Positions 44,528-57,004 of a DNA stretch of 64,000 nucleotides are shown piece by piece. This stretch comes from Drosophila miranda. Its lineage: Eukaryota; Arthropoda; Insecta; Diptera; Drosophilidae. The stretch is from positions 13,818,001 to 13,882,000 of the forward strand of contig NW_022881614.1 of NCBI RefSeq assembly GCF_003369915.1, read 5' to 3'. Below the pieces are notes generated by a model that saw only the letters and a list, made by a program, of their open reading frames with translations, did no database searches and was not told where the DNA came from. The translations under genes and the position numbers were made by a program. Every line of letters starts with the position of its first letter. Positions within the stretch are counted from its first letter, which is position 1.

Positions 44528-46102
44528 CGAGGGGGAACGTTGTGAGTTGCTGCGGAGACCGCAACTCTACAGTTATACCCGATACTAAGTCAGTATGGCT
44601 CTCCTCCGGCAGACGCCGCTAATATTAAACGACACGACAAGGAGTGCGTGCGAGAGAGACAGAAAATCAGTCTGAGCGTGACGTCGGGTGCTGCGTAGCC
44701 AGTGCAAATTGATTTGTTCCTTTTGGCTATAAAAATGATCTGATCTGATCCAGATTCAGCAATCTGATATATATGATCATTATCTATGATTCTGCGTTTT
44801 TAGTTTTCTCGTATCCTCAATATTGTGGATGCAACAGATTTTCGTCCTTTGTGGGGGCGGAAGGAGGTGGGGCGAAATTTTGAGATATACGTTTTATAGT
44901 GAGATCTAACAGGAGTGCGGATACCAAATTTGGTTAATCTAGCCTTAATAGTCTTTGAGATTTGTGAATATCCCCAGATTTTCATCCTTTGCGGGGGCGG
45001 AAGGGGGTGTGGCGAAATTTTGAAACAAACTCGTCTCGGTCCGATATATTAGGAGTGTGGATACCAAATTTGGTTGCTCTAGCTTTTATAGTCTCTGAGA
45101 TCTAGGCGCTAATGTTGTACTCTAAGCAAAGCCGGCTATGCTACGTGTGTATTAGAGAGAAACAGGGCGAGAAAAAATTAAATTGTTTTCTTGATTCTGG
45201 CTATAATAATTATACGATCTGGTTCAGATTTTGCACTCTAGAAGATATAGTCATCTTCTACGATTCTGCGTTTTTAGTTTTCTCGTATCGTCGAAATTGT
45301 GGATTCCACAGATTTTCGCCTTTTGTGGGGGCGGAAGGGGGTGGGGCGAAATTTTGAGATATACGTTTTATAGTGAGATCTGACAGGAGTGCGGATACTA
45401 AATTTGGTTACTCTTGCCTTAATAGTCTCTGAGATTTGTGAATATCCCCAGATTTGCATCCTTAGCGGGGGCGGAAGGGGTGTGGCGAAATTTTGAAACA
45501 AACTCGTCTCGGTCCGATATATTAGGAGTGTGGATACCAAATTTGGTTGCTCTAGCTTTTATAGTCTCTGAGATCTAGGCGCTAATGTTTTACTCTAAGC
45601 AAAGCCGCCTATGCTACGTGTGTGTTAGAGAGAGACAGGGCGAGAAAAAATGAAATTGTTTTCTTGATTCTGGCTATAATAATTATACGATCTGGTTCAG
45701 ATTTTGCACTCTAGAAGATATAGTCATCTTCTACGATTCTGCGTTTTTAGTTTTCTCGTATCGTCGAAATTGTGGATGCCACAGATTTTCGTCTTTTGTG
45801 GGGGCGGAAGTGGGCGGGGCGAAGTTTTGAAATATTTTTGTAGCAGTGACATATCACAGAAGCCTGGATCCAAAACATCGTTGCTCTAGCTCTTATAGTC
45901 TTTGATCACTAGGCGCTGAAGGGGACGGACGGACGGACGGACAGACGGACAGACAGACAGGGATCAATCGACTCGGCTATTGATGCTGATCAAGAATATA
46001 TATACTTTATGGGGTCGGAAACGATTCCTTCTGGACGTTACACACATCCACTTTTACCACAAATCTAATATACCCCAATACTCATTTTGAGTATCGGGTA
46101 TA
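44528..46102 (-). mobile_element. DINE-1/INE-1-type Helitron with internal duplication, in pol/env
   Basis: Inverted copy with both ends (CGAGGGGGAACG.. to ..GAGTATCGGGTATA). It is 1575 bp rather than 1108 because an internal segment of about 480 bp is tandemly repeated (around 44990-45300 and 45430-45780). It replaces the pol 3' part and env 5' part of the LTR element, so a deletion accompanied or followed its arrival. Confidence 0.8.
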
Positions 46103-46389
46103 AAAATAATGAATTTTATAATACCTTGGACCATGAAATAAACCAAACTTACCTTATATTAAATACACTTACACCCACTCGACACAGTAGATCTATAGAT
46201 ATGATCGGCACGGCATGGAAATATATAGCCGGAAGTCCCGATCATGATGACCTAAATATTATCCAAAATAATCTTAATGATATAATTTCAAATTATAATA
46301 AGCAAATAGTAATAAATACACAATTTGAGAAACGAATAAACAAACTCACAGAAATAAACAATAGACTCTTGAATACAATAAAAAAAAGA
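46103..46389 (+). pseudogene. env: env internal fragment
   Basis: About 94 codons matching residues ~67-160 of the 53132-54637 env with few differences (for example Tyr for Cys and Asp for Glu). Bounded on both sides by DINE-1 ends. Includes the RHSR putative cleavage site. Confidence 0.8.
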
Positions 46390-47497
46390 CGAGGTGGAAC
46401 GTTGTGAGTTGCTGCGGACACCGCAACTCTACAGTTATACCCGATACTAAGTCAGTATGGCTCTCTCCGGCAGAAGCCGCTAATATTGAACGACACGACA
46501 AAGAGTGCGTGCGAGAGAGACAGAAAATCAGTCTGAGCGTGACGTCGGGGGCTGCGTAGCCACTGCAAATTGATTTGTTCCTTTTGGCTACAAAAATGAT
46601 CCGATCTGATCCAGATTCAGCAATCTGATAGATATGGTCATTATCTATGATTCTGAGTTTTTAGTTTTCTCGAATGTGCAATATTGTGGATGCAACAGAT
46701 TTTCGTTTTTTGTGGGGGCGGAAGGGGGTGGGGCGAAATTCTGAGATATACGTTTTATAGTGAGATCTAACAGAAGTGCGGATACCAAATTTGGTTACTC
46801 TAGCCTTAATAGTCTCTGAGATTTGTGGATGCCCCAGATTTTCGTCCTTTGCGGGGGCGGAAGGGGGTGTGGCGAAACTTGGACACGAAACGGTCAAGGT
46901 CCGATATCACAGGATTGTGGATACCAAATTTGGTTGCTCTGGCTCTTATAGGTTCTGAGATCCTTGAACTCATATTTTGCAATTGGCAAAACCGACCATG
47001 AAACCTGTGTGTTAGAGAGAGACAGAGCGAGAAAGAAATTGTTTTCTTGATTCTGGCTATAATCATTATTCGATCTGGTTCAGATTTTGCACTGTAGAAG
47101 ATATGGTCATCCTCACCGATTCTGCGTTTTTGGTTTTATCGTATCTTTAAAAATGTGGATGCCACAGATTTTCGTCCTTTGTGGGGGCGGAAGTGGGCGG
47201 GGCGAAGTTTTGAAATATTCTTGTAGCAGTGACATATCACAGAAGTCTGGATACAAAACATCGTTGCTCTAGCTCTTATAGTCTTTGAGCACTAGGCGCT
47301 GAAGGGGACGGACAGACGGACGGACGGACAGACGGACAGACGGACAGACAGACATGGCTCAATCGACTTGGCTATTGATGCTGATCAAGAATATATATAC
47401 TTTATGGGGTCGGAAACGATTCCTTCTGGACGTTACACACATCCAATTTTACCACAAATCTAATATACCCCAATACTCATTTTGAGTATCGGGTATA
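46390..47497 (-). mobile_element. DINE-1/INE-1-type Helitron, full length (1108 bp)
   Basis: Complete inverted copy: CGAGGTGGAACGTTG with hairpin at the left, GAGTATCGGGTATA at the right. Same length as the 61406-62513 copy. Inserted in the env scrap on its left and against FANCI-flank sequence on its right, which is the same right junction as in amplicon units 1-3. Confidence 0.85.
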
Positions 47498-48462
47498 AAA
47501 ATGAAATCCGCGCCAGCTGGCTTGCTCAGAAATATACCGAAATACACTTCACAGTTTCAAAAAATACCAATAATATACCAAACTCCATCATACTCCTCAT
47601 TTTCTATATTCGGTTCAATATTACTAGCTAGCTGGGACCCCCTTCCTTGGACAAATAATTGTATCCGATTGATGAATCTACTCTCAACAAGATTGGTTAA
47701 TTCTAAGGACACCTTTTATTTTATTGCTTATAAAATTAAAATTTGTACATTGCTGCATTGGACAAGAGGGTGACTCCAAAGCGCGTCTTGAAAAATACTG
47801 GAAAATACTACAAAAAGCATACAAATTTGCAAGGTGTGTGAGCTAGACATGGTGTTTAAAATAAATTATAGAATTAAATATATTTAAAAATAGTAAAATC
47901 GTGACATATAGAGGCTCATATTTATGTTAATGCGCTTAAATTATATATGTGCAACTATATATATATGAACTTTATTTCATTTTGCAAGCTTAACTAGCAA
48001 TACTATAAAAGCAGCTTATTTAAGAATTGTATAGTTCATAGTCATTAATGCATAATTTTCCCATTCATATGCTCATTAATAATTGTATTCGTGAGCCTCT
48101 GACCCGGAAACCGTTGAACGAAAGACCCAGAAACGATATTGGGATTAAAAAACAGTACACTACACAATTTTGACAAGAAAATTCAATTCAAAAGGTTCCC
48201 GCCAAAACGAACTGCGTGTCTGTTGAGTATAAAAATATTTGCCCAAGCAAACAAATTGTTTATTTTATCGTTTGTCCAATCGACGTTTCACATCTCTCAA
48301 AAATGCCCATTGTTCCCCATTATGCGCCTAGTTTACATTAATTATAATAATCTTAAATGTTTGAAAAAGTGGACAGATCTTTCTTTCCTGGTCAAACATT
48401 AGGTCTTGAGGGACACTTTCAATATTTTCTTTAGCAAACCATAATTAAAATAGTGGAACTAG
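47498..48462. other. FANCI-flank-like intergenic sequence (fourth copy)
   Basis: Colinear with 7204-8096 but without the LTR element, i.e. an uninterrupted version of the site that the LTR element occupies at 41163/55254. No gene. Confidence 0.6.
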
Positions 48463-49712
48463 TTAGTCGGTTGTTTCGATTTTGAGAACAAATTTCTCCA
48501 TTATAGCATTAAGACGCTTGCGCTCCTTGAGCTGTTGCTGAATTAGGTCTGAGATCTGTGTGCCTAGAGCCAAAAGCGCGTCCGTATTGGCTTCTGTGCG
48601 CTGGGCGTTCAAGCGAGTTTGTCTATTCATGTCCCGCAGCTCCTTTGCAATGTCCATTAGCATCGGCACCGTGCTCTCGTGTTCAATTTCTAATTCATTT
48701 ACATCATTTTGAACCAGCTTGCGCTTTTTGGCAGATGGAGTTTGCGAAGTGCTAGTGCGCTCCAATTTCACGCCCATATGTCTGGGAGTCTGTCTGTCCC
48801 AATCCTAAATCTTATTGACCTGCCATCGTTGCACCATCGCAGAATATGCAATGGCGTAATGTTCGTGCACAAGCTCCTTCTTGGGACTGTTGACTCCCAA
48901 ACTCTCTTGGGTCAGATTGACTTGGCCGTTCCATCTAGACCTACCCGTACTTTGAAGACCATCCGTCCACCCATATGTAGGTCTAATTATGCTGAACATG
49001 AACCTTTTAGGGTTTTATGCCATAATTATAACTCCCTCTGTCAAACCCTATCCCCTGAACTGTCTCTTAAACTAATTGCATGCAATATTTATAATCATTT
49101 AAATTTAGCTAACTTTTAACTTATCTTTTTCCGCCTTTAGTAACTAAGCACCATTATTAACAGATAATTTGTTAATTTAATAAATAAATTGATCCGGCTG
49201 GAGCAGTCATCTTCTTCCTCATCATCTTTACATACAAAAAAATAGTACATACATTTTTTGCGGCTTGATATTTTTGTCTTACCGTCATCTGTGGCTGTGA
49301 CCTCGTCGTGGTCGGTCTTGATGTCCTGCAGTTGCAAACGGTTGGAAATTTCAGGACGTGCCTTTGGACGAGATTCGACTACTCTGTCGGGCTTATCATA
49401 CAAGTCACAGATCACGGCCACTGCATCCTCTAGAGCAGGGAGTGTATCCTGATACAGCGAGCCTTTGCCGCAGGCATGTTATTGTTATTGTTGTTATTGT
49501 TAATCTTTTTACGAATGCAGCTTTTCCAGTCTTTCCATACCTATCAAGAGCCAAGGCCAGGCGGACCCACGCTATTTAACTCATTTGAAAGCCGCTTCCT
49601 GGCGGCTTCAGCTGCCAGCTTATCACCCTTGAGGTAGTTTTTGGCTATCATTGGGTGTCTCTCCATAAATGCGATGAATATGGCATCTTGCTGCGCAGTT
49701 CTGTGTTTGCCC
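48463..49712 (-). pseudogene. SANT-domain gene, copy 4, broken
   Basis: Same gene as at 8097-9018. The last exon is split by a 405-bp non-LTR insertion (48785-49189). A deletion of about 70 bp near 49555 removes the end of the SANT exon (KEVCEWKR), its donor and the first intron, and the 5' end of exon 2 is altered near 49478 by a GTTATTGTT repeat. The coiled-coil-like tail and the middle of exon 2 remain readable. Confidence 0.82.
48785..49189 (+). mobile_element. 5'-truncated non-LTR retrotransposon fragment
   Basis: About 405 bp. The first ~340 bp encode a C-terminal segment of a CR1/Jockey-type ORF2 (RRICNGVMFVHKLL..SNYAEHEPFR), ending at a TAA near 49117. A short 3' UTR and a TAATAAATAAAT-type tail follow. 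5' truncation and A-rich tail are the marks of non-LTR insertion. It inserted with loss of a few bases of the SANT exon. Confidence 0.7.
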
Positions 49713-50341
49713 CTGTATACAATGAGGTGGTAAGTATACATTTTTACGAACATTTTCAACATTATTTACATGTTCCGTGGTTTTTTGTTTGACTGATTGG
49801 TCAGTTTGGCCTTTGATTCGTTGTCACAAATCTGTGTTTTTGTATCTATTAGCAGGAGTTGGACCCACTTTTACGCCCACTATCTCCACCACGCCAAGCA
49901 GCACAGCCTGCAGCGCACGGGGAGAGGACAATCCGGCGTTCACTTCAGCAGTAGCAGGGACTTGAATCTCTCCAGATTTACATAAATCGGATCTATTAAT
50001 TTATTTTTTTACGAAATATTTATTTACCTTGTCAGTGTTACCGTGAACTTATCGATCAAATATACGGTCGGACTCTTAGAAATATACCAAAATACACCGT
50101 CTCATTTTAAAAATATACCGTAAATATACTGACGAATTCAAGTTCTATTTTATATATTCCTCGTCTTTGATATTCCGTCAAATATTACCAGCTATATAGA
50201 ACATTTAGCCGTGCCCACACAATTTTAGCTCATTGATGAATAAATTTTCTACACAATTGGTTAGTTTTTAGTCCTTGCTTTTATTGTATTTTGACTAAAA
50301 CAAGGTTTAAACAAAATAGTTCAACAAAAAAAACAGTCGCA
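49713..50341. other. SANT upstream flank (copy 4), joined to pol
   Basis: Colinear with 9019-9620 until ..AACAGTCGCAA, where at 50341/50342 it switches to LTR-element pol sequence (AAACATTAAAGCAG). DRE-like motif retained near 50051. No gene. Confidence 0.6.
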
Positions 50342-52952
50342 AAAACAAACATTAAAGCAGATATCCGCACCACCTCTGATACTCCAGTTTATTCACGATG
50401 TTACCCCCTACCAGTGGGATCCAAAACATAAGTAGAGAAACAAATAAAAGAACTACTAGATGACGGGATAATTAGACCATCTAGGTCCCCGTCCAATTCC
50501 CCCGTATGGCTGGTTCCGAAAAAAATGGATGCCTCTCAAAAGAAAAAATTCAGAGTAGTTATCGACTACAGGAAACTAAATTTAGTTACTGTTGCCGATA
50601 AATATCCCATTCCAAATATAAATGAAGTTTTAGCACAACTAGGAAACAACAAGTTCTTTTCAGTACTAGATCTTAAAAGTGGTTTCCATCAAATTCTATT
50701 AATAAAATCAGATATCGAAAGAACTGCATTCTCCATCAACAACGGTAAATACGAATTCACACGTCTCCCCTTTGGACTAAAAAATGCACCGGCAATATTC
50801 CAACGCACCCTTGACGATATCCTACGACCACATATTGGTGAAATCTGCTATATTTATATTGACGACATAATTATTTTTGGAAAAGATGAAAAAACACATG
50901 CTAACAATCTCGCGACCATACTCGATACCCTTGAACAAGCCAATATTAAATGCCAACTCGACAAATGCGAGTTCTTTAAAAATAAAGTCGAATTTTTAGG
51001 ATCTATTATTTCCGATAGAGGCATAGAAACCAATCCTGCAAAGGTGGAAGCCATTTCCAAGTATCCTTGTCCGAAAACATTAATGGATCTCAGATCCTTC
51101 CTAGGATTGTCCGGTTACTATAAAAGATTCATAAATAACTATGCAATGCTAGCCAAACCACTTACCTCATTATTAAGAGGGGAAGATGGTCGCGTATCTA
51201 AAAACAATTCGAGCAAAAAAATCATTCACCTTGACCCAGAGGCAATGAAAGCTTTCAAAAAACTCAAGAACACCCTCATTTCGACAGAAGTCATTTTACA
51301 ATACCCAGATTTCAATAAAGAGTTTCAACTCACAACAGATGCCTCAAATTTCGCATTAGGAGCAGTTCTTGCTCAAAATGACAAACCAATATCCTTCATT
51401 TCCCGAACCCTTTCGAAAGCCGAAGAAAATTATGCAGCAAACGAAAAAGAAATGCTAGCAATAATATGGTCATTGAAGTCTTTGAAAAATTATCTCTATG
51501 GGGGAGCAAAGGTAAAAATTTACACCGACCATCAACCCTTAACCCATTCCATGAGCGATTGGAATGGAAACGCGAGAATAAAACGATGGAGAACATTTTT
51601 GGAAGAGTACGACTATCAGCTAATCTACAAACTAGGAAAAGCCAATGTAGTAGCTGACTCTTTGTCCAGAATCAAGGAAATAAACTCCATCACGACACAA
51701 CATAGTAACCAAAGTTCCTCCGAAAGGTTAATTCATAGTATGGAAATACCAATAAATGCTTTTAAAAACCAAATCTTTATAATTCCAGGAAACGAAAATA
51801 ATTACAAATTTAGTATACCATTTCCAACATTTCATCGACATGAAATTACACAAAACACATTCACAAATATTAAAAAAATACCTTAACCCCTCCGGTATTA
51901 ATGGAATTCAAACAACCGAACATATTATGGGACAAATCCAAAAAATATACCCATCAAATTTCTTCCAATACAAAGTTAGATTCACACAAAGTAGAGTAGA
52001 AGATCTAAGTAACGAAAGCCAACAAGAAGAAGAGATCTTAAAAGATCACAACAGGGCCCACAGGAATGCCGTAGAAAACCAAAAACAACTCATCGAAAAA
52101 TTCTATTTTTCAAAAATGAAACAGAAAATTTCCACTATAGTAAAGCAGTGTCAGATTTGTAAGGAAGTAAAATACGACAGACACCCCACTAATCCCGAAA
52201 TCGTGGAAACACCAATACCACAATATCCAGGTCACACTATTCACATTGATATTTATTCCACAGAAAGAAATTTAGTTTTGACAGCAATAGACAAATTTTC
52301 CAAATTAGCCCAAGGAAGAATCATCAAATCCAAATCCATCGAAGATATAAAACCATCCCTGCATGATATTCTGTTTTATTTCGGCGTACCAAAAAATGTA
52401 GTAATTGACAATGAAAAATCCTTAAAATCAGCTTCCATACCGTTTATGATGAAAGACCAATTGGGAATTCAGATATTTACAGCTCCACCCTACAAAAGCT
52501 CAGTAAATGGACAGGTAGAAAGATTCCATTCAACCCTCTCAGAAATAATGCGGTGTTTAAAAAGTAAAGGAATCTATAGCACATTTCAAGAATTACTGAA
52601 TCAGGCCATTTACGAGTACAATTTCTCGATACACTCAGTAACCAACAGAAAACCGTTAGAAGTATTCTTTGGTAGAAACGTAACAACAAATCCTGACCAA
52701 TACGAAATAAGCCGACAAAATAATATTGACAAACTTAAAAACAAACAGGACTCGGATTTGAAAAATCACAACAAGAAAAAAAAACCGATAATACTATACT
52801 CACCAGGTCAAGAAATATTCGTAAAAATAAACACACGGTTAGGATCAAAATTGTCTCCAAGATTTAAAAAAGAAATAGTAAAAGAAGACAATAACACTAC
52901 AATTAAAACTGTGTCAGGAAAAATTGTTCACAAAAGTAACATAAAAAGTTAA
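50342..52952 (+). pseudogene. pol: pol: RT, RNase H and integrase of the errantivirus-like element, copy 2
   Basis: 5'-truncated; begins within the RT. A TAA near 50430 interrupts the start where copy 3 has a Glu codon. From 50525 open through RT (FHQILLIKS.., YIDDIIIF), RNase H (TTDASNFALG, TDHQPL) to 51886. Integrase then lies in another frame, 51840-52952, with the zinc-binding H..H..CQIC and the D, D, E residues (HIDIY, VIDNEK, GQVERFHS). The RT/integrase frame break is shared with copy 3, so it predates their duplication. Confidence 0.82.
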
Positions 52953-53131
52953 TAACTGTCCGATATTCATAGGTCCATGTCCATGTCCGTATTAAAATGA
53001 CTAAAGGTTATATTATATGAAATAACTACACCCAAAACTAAAAGATTTATCCGATTGCGGGTTCCATCCGATTATAGCACCACGAATCGGAAAATACAAT
53101 TTTTTTACGATATTCTTCATTCTCTTCCAGA
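52953..53131 (+). promoter_or_regulatory. pol-env spacer with env splice acceptor
   Basis: Non-coding. The pyrimidine-rich TTCTTCATTCTCTTCCAG ends at about 53130, immediately before the env frame, which lacks its own ATG near the start. This is the layout of a spliced subgenomic env message. Confidence 0.6.
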
Positions 53132-54637
53132 TTGATAACATCATTACTCCTCCTACAATTAGTAGCTGGATCTATCGAAATAACCAACTATACCGATAGC
53201 CATGTTTTAACCATTCATACTAAAACAGGCAAACTAACCTCAGAACATACAAAACTAATTCATGTCATAGATTTAACACTAATAAAACAAACTCTAGACC
53301 AAACTCTTTGGTACATAGAAAAAGACCTAAAAAATAATGAATTTTATAATACCTTGGACCATGAAATAAACCAAACTTGCCTTATATTAAATACACTTAC
53401 ACCCACTCGACACAGTAGATCTATAGATATGATCGGCACGGCATGGAAATATATAGCCGGAAGTCCCGATCATGATGACCTAAATATGATCCAAAATAAT
53501 CTTAATGAAATAATTTCAAATTATAATAAGCAAATAGTAATAAATACACAATTTGAGAAACGAATAAACAAACTCACAGAAATAAACAATAGACTCTTGA
53601 ATACAATAAAAAAAGACAATTCATTCAGCAACGAAATAGCCATTAGTCTACAAATTCAAACCCGACTTATAAAAGAAGAACTAATCAATGTAAAATATGC
53701 AATTCAATGGGCAAAAATAAATATAGTAAACACATTCCTTTTTAACGAAAACGAAATAGAGACAATTAAAGAAAACTTTAAGGAAATACTAACCCCACTC
53801 AATTCAATAGAAGAAATGCTTGAGTTTGCAGACGTCTCAATTTTATATAATAAAAACACATTACTCTATATTATTAAGATCCCTAAGTTAGAAAAAGAAA
53901 CCTATAAAGATATCATTATTCGACCGGTCGTCCGAAAAAACCTCATTGTTAATTTACCTTTCCAAGAAATATTTATTAATGAATTGAACACTTACGGAAT
54001 TAGTAAACCATGTAAAGACTACAATAACGTAAAAATTTGCAAAACAAATAATGTAATCAACTTAAACCACGATAACTGTATTAGTAGATTATTGATAGGG
54101 AAAGATTCCTCGTGTAACTACAGCAATACAGAACACATCGAACCTATAGAAGAAATAGATTCCGACTCACTCCTCCTAAATAACTTCAACGGAACAATAA
54201 AATGGCAAAACGGCTATGAAAAACTAAGGGGCACGTACATACTAAAGTACTGGAACGATACAATAAACATTAGCGAAAAGAAATTTACAAGCATTCACAA
54301 AACTATAACCAAACCACAAACTCCAATCGTACAAGTAGGCCCATTGCAAGAAAAACCCATAAAAATACTTTCTCTCAAAGCACTCGATGAACTTCACATC
54401 AACAATACGAAACACTTAAACTTCCTTCAAACTCACTCCTCAATAAATAGTATGACTCTTATTACGCTATTTATAACTGCAATAATACTGATCATAATAT
54501 CACATGTGTGTCGAAAACCACAAAAAGTGATACTCAACATTCCTCCAGAAATACCAGACATCAAAATCAAAACCGATACAAAGATACCAACAAACACAAA
54601 CCAAAATCTTGAATTTAATAACATACCATATTTCTAA
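53132..54637 (+). CDS. env: Envelope-like protein of the errantivirus-like element
   Basis: Open for 501 codons without a stop, but the first codon here is TTG, so translation would depend on the spliced leader. A hydrophobic N-terminus (residues 2-14) looks like a signal peptide. RHSR at residues 93-96 could be a furin-type site, followed by a conserved-looking hydrophobic stretch, then long helical regions, scattered Asn-X-Ser/Thr sites, a transmembrane segment at about 438-459 and a short cytoplasmic tail. This is the architecture of errantivirus Env proteins. It is the only intact-looking gene of the element; gag and pol are broken. Confidence 0.8.
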   Translation: MITSLLLLQLVAGSIEITNYTDSHVLTIHTKTGKLTSEHTKLIHVIDLTLIKQTLDQTLWYIEKDLKNNEFYNTLDHEINQTCLILNTLTPTRHSRSIDMIGTAWKYIAGSPDHDDLNMIQNNLNEIISNYNKQIVINTQFEKRINKLTEINNRLLNTIKKDNSFSNEIAISLQIQTRLIKEELINVKYAIQWAKINIVNTFLFNENEIETIKENFKEILTPLNSIEEMLEFADVSILYNKNTLLYIIKIPKLEKETYKDIIIRPVVRKNLIVNLPFQEIFINELNTYGISKPCKDYNNVKICKTNNVINLNHDNCISRLLIGKDSSCNYSNTEHIEPIEEIDSDSLLLNNFNGTIKWQNGYEKLRGTYILKYWNDTINISEKKFTSIHKTITKPQTPIVQVGPLQEKPIKILSLKALDELHINNTKHLNFLQTHSSINSMTLITLFITAIILIIISHVCRKPQKVILNIPPEIPDIKIKTDTKIPTNTNQNLEFNNIPYF

Positions 54638-54658
54638 AAATTCATTTGAGGACAAATG

Positions 54659-54673
54659 AAATAAGAGGGGAAG
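54659..54673 (+). promoter_or_regulatory. Polypurine tract
   Basis: AAATAAGAGGGGAAG directly precedes the 3' LTR start AGTTAAC, the expected plus-strand primer site. Confidence 0.75.
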
Positions 54674-55253
54674 AGTTAACACCCTAAGAGTTCAATACTC
54701 TTATTTCCAATTAAAACAGAAAAAAGTATAAAAATTCTTGCCCAATAGTTTATTACCCAATTGTAATAACAATGCGCAAGAATTCTGTCACAATTTACAC
54801 AAAAAGTAAAAACCATTTCCTGCCTAAAACAAGAACCGAAACATTGTATTTCTGGAAGTGCTTATGCGCTCCACTTCAAGTCAGCACTTCACGAGAAACC
54901 ATCGCCCCCACCCCGCCTTCGACGTCGCGACTGCGATAATGTCGACAATGCATTTCTGATGACTCCGCTGTTCTTCACCCCCAACATCGACCAGCAACAT
55001 TGACTTCCTATTGCCGGTCAATAACTGCAACTCCGCTGTCGCCACTGACGCCGCCGCCTACAATAATTCTGAAGACCCCAACAATTCGGCCTCTGCCGAA
55101 GTTCCTCTGCCGCGTTCATCGATAGGTTTCTTTAAGAATTATAATTCTAGATTTAAGCAGTCACATTCTGATATTCAATAAAAGCACTTCGCTAATGTGA
55201 ACAGAATCAAAATAATCTTTTATTTTGTCCTTCGAATAAGGATAAAATTAACT
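54674..55253 (+). repeat. 3' LTR of the errantivirus-like element
   Basis: 580 bp, AGTTAAC to TTAACT, about four differences from the 5' LTR by eye. Followed by TATA and then the SANT-side flank (TATATGAACTTTATTTC), matching the interrupted flank left of the 5' LTR. Confidence 0.88.
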
Positions 55254-55754
55254 TATATGAACTTTATTTCATTTTGCAAGCCTAACTAGCAATACTATAA
55301 AAGCAGCTTATTTAAGAATTGTATAGTTCATAGTCATTAATGCATAATTTTCCCATTCATATGCTCATCAATAATTGTATTCGTGAGCCTCTGACCCGGA
55401 AACCGTTGAACGAAAGACCCAGAAACGATATTGGGATTAAAAAACAGTACACTACACAATTTTGACAAGAAAATTCAATTCAAAAGGTTCCCGCCAAAAC
55501 CAACTGCGTGTCTGTTGAGTATAAAAATATTTGCCCAAGCAAACAAATTGTTTATTTTATCGTTTGTCCAATCGACGTTTCACATCTCTCAAAAATGCCC
55601 ATGGTTCCCCATTATGCGCCTAGTTTACATTAATTATAATAATCTTAAATGTTTGAAAAAGTGGACAGATCTTTCTTTCCTGGTCAAACATTAGGTCTTG
55701 AGGGACACTTTCAATATTTTCTTTAGCAAACCATAATTAAAATAGTGGAACTAG
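55254..55754. other. SANT 3' flank (copy 5)
   Basis: Colinear with 47965-48462. No gene seen. Confidence 0.55.
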
Positions 55755-57004
55755 TTAGTCGGTTGTTTCGATTTTGAGAACAAATTTCTCCATTATAGCA
55801 TTAAGACGCTTGCGCTCCTTGAGCTGTTGCTGAATTAGGTCTGAGATCTGTGTGCCTAGAGCCAAAAGCGCGTCCGTATTGGCTTCTGTGCGCTGGGCGT
55901 TCAAGCGAGTTTGTCTATTCATGTCCCGCAGCTCCTTTGCAATGTCCATTAGCATCGGCACCGTGCTCTCGTGTTCAATTTCTAATTCATTTACATCATT
56001 TTGAACCAGCTTGCGCTTTTTGGCAGATGGAGTTTGCGAAGTGCTAGTGCGCTCCAATTTCACGCCCATATGTCTGGGAGTCTGTCTGTCCCAATCCTAA
56101 ATCTTATTGACCTGCCATCGTTGCACCATCGCAGAATATGCAATGGCGTAATGTTCGTGCACAAGCTCCTTCTTGGGACTGTTGACTCCCAAACTCTCTT
56201 GGGTCAGATTGACTTGGCCGTTCCATCTAGACCTACCCGTACTTTTAGGCCTATCCGTCTACCCATATGTAGGTCTAATTATGCTGATCATGAACCTTTT
56301 AGGGTTTTATGCCATAATTATAACTCCCTCTGTCAAACCCTATCCCCTGAACTGTCTCTTAAACTAATTGCATGCAATATTTATAATCATTTAAATTTAG
56401 CTAACTTTTAACTTATCTTTTTCCGCCTTTAGTAACTAAGCACCATTATTAACAGATAATTTGTTAATTTAATAAATAAATTAATCCGGCTGGAGCAGTC
56501 ATCTTCTTCCTCATCATCTTTACATACAAAAAAATAGTACATACATTTTTTGCGGCTTGATATTTTTGTCTTACCGTCATCTGTGGCTGTGACCTCGTCG
56601 TGGTCGGTCTTGATGTCCTGCAGTTGCAAACGGTTGGAAATTTCAGGACGTGCCTTTGGACGAGATTCGACTACTCTGTCGGGCTTATCATACAAGTCAC
56701 AGATCACGGCCACTGCATCCTCTAGAGCAGGGAGTGTATCCTGATACAGCGAGCCTTTGCCGCAGGCATGTTATTGTTATTGTTGTTATTGTTAATCTTT
56801 TTACGAATGCAGCTTTTCCAGTCTTTCCATACCTATCAAGAGCCAAGGCCAGGCGGACCCACGCTATTTAACTCATTTGAAAGCCGCTTCCTGGCGGCTT
56901 CAGCTGCCAGCTTATCACCCTTGAGGTAGTTTTTGGCTATCATTGGGTGTCTCTCCATAAATGCGATGAATATGGCATCTTGCTGCGCAGTTCTGTGTTT
57001 GCCC
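55755..57004 (-). pseudogene. SANT-domain gene, copy 5, broken
   Basis: Carries exactly the lesions of copy 4: the last exon split by the non-LTR insert, the ~70-bp deletion across the SANT exon end and intron near 56847, and the GTTATTGTT alteration near 56770. It differs from copy 4 by a few substitutions only. Not functional. Confidence 0.82.
56077..56481 (+). mobile_element. 5'-truncated non-LTR fragment (duplicate of 48785-49189)
   Basis: Same insertion carried along by the duplication, with a handful of substitutions (..TFRPIRLPICRSNYADHEPFR). Ends in the same AATAAATAAATT tail. Confidence 0.7.

Larger units (their letters stand above)
41164..55253 (+). mobile_element. Errantivirus-like (gypsy-class) LTR retrotransposon, rearranged
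   Basis: Bracketed by 580-bp LTRs and TATA target repeats (41160-41163 and 55254-55257). Left part: 5' LTR, primer site, leader, gag, protease and start of RT. Right part: RT to integrase, env, polypurine tract, 3' LTR. Between 44528 and 50341 are two DINE-1 copies, an env scrap and a broken SANT block. gag, pol and env in this order, env in its own frame behind a splice acceptor, and TATA target choice fit the errantivirus group near 17.6/297. It is defective. Confidence 0.8.
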
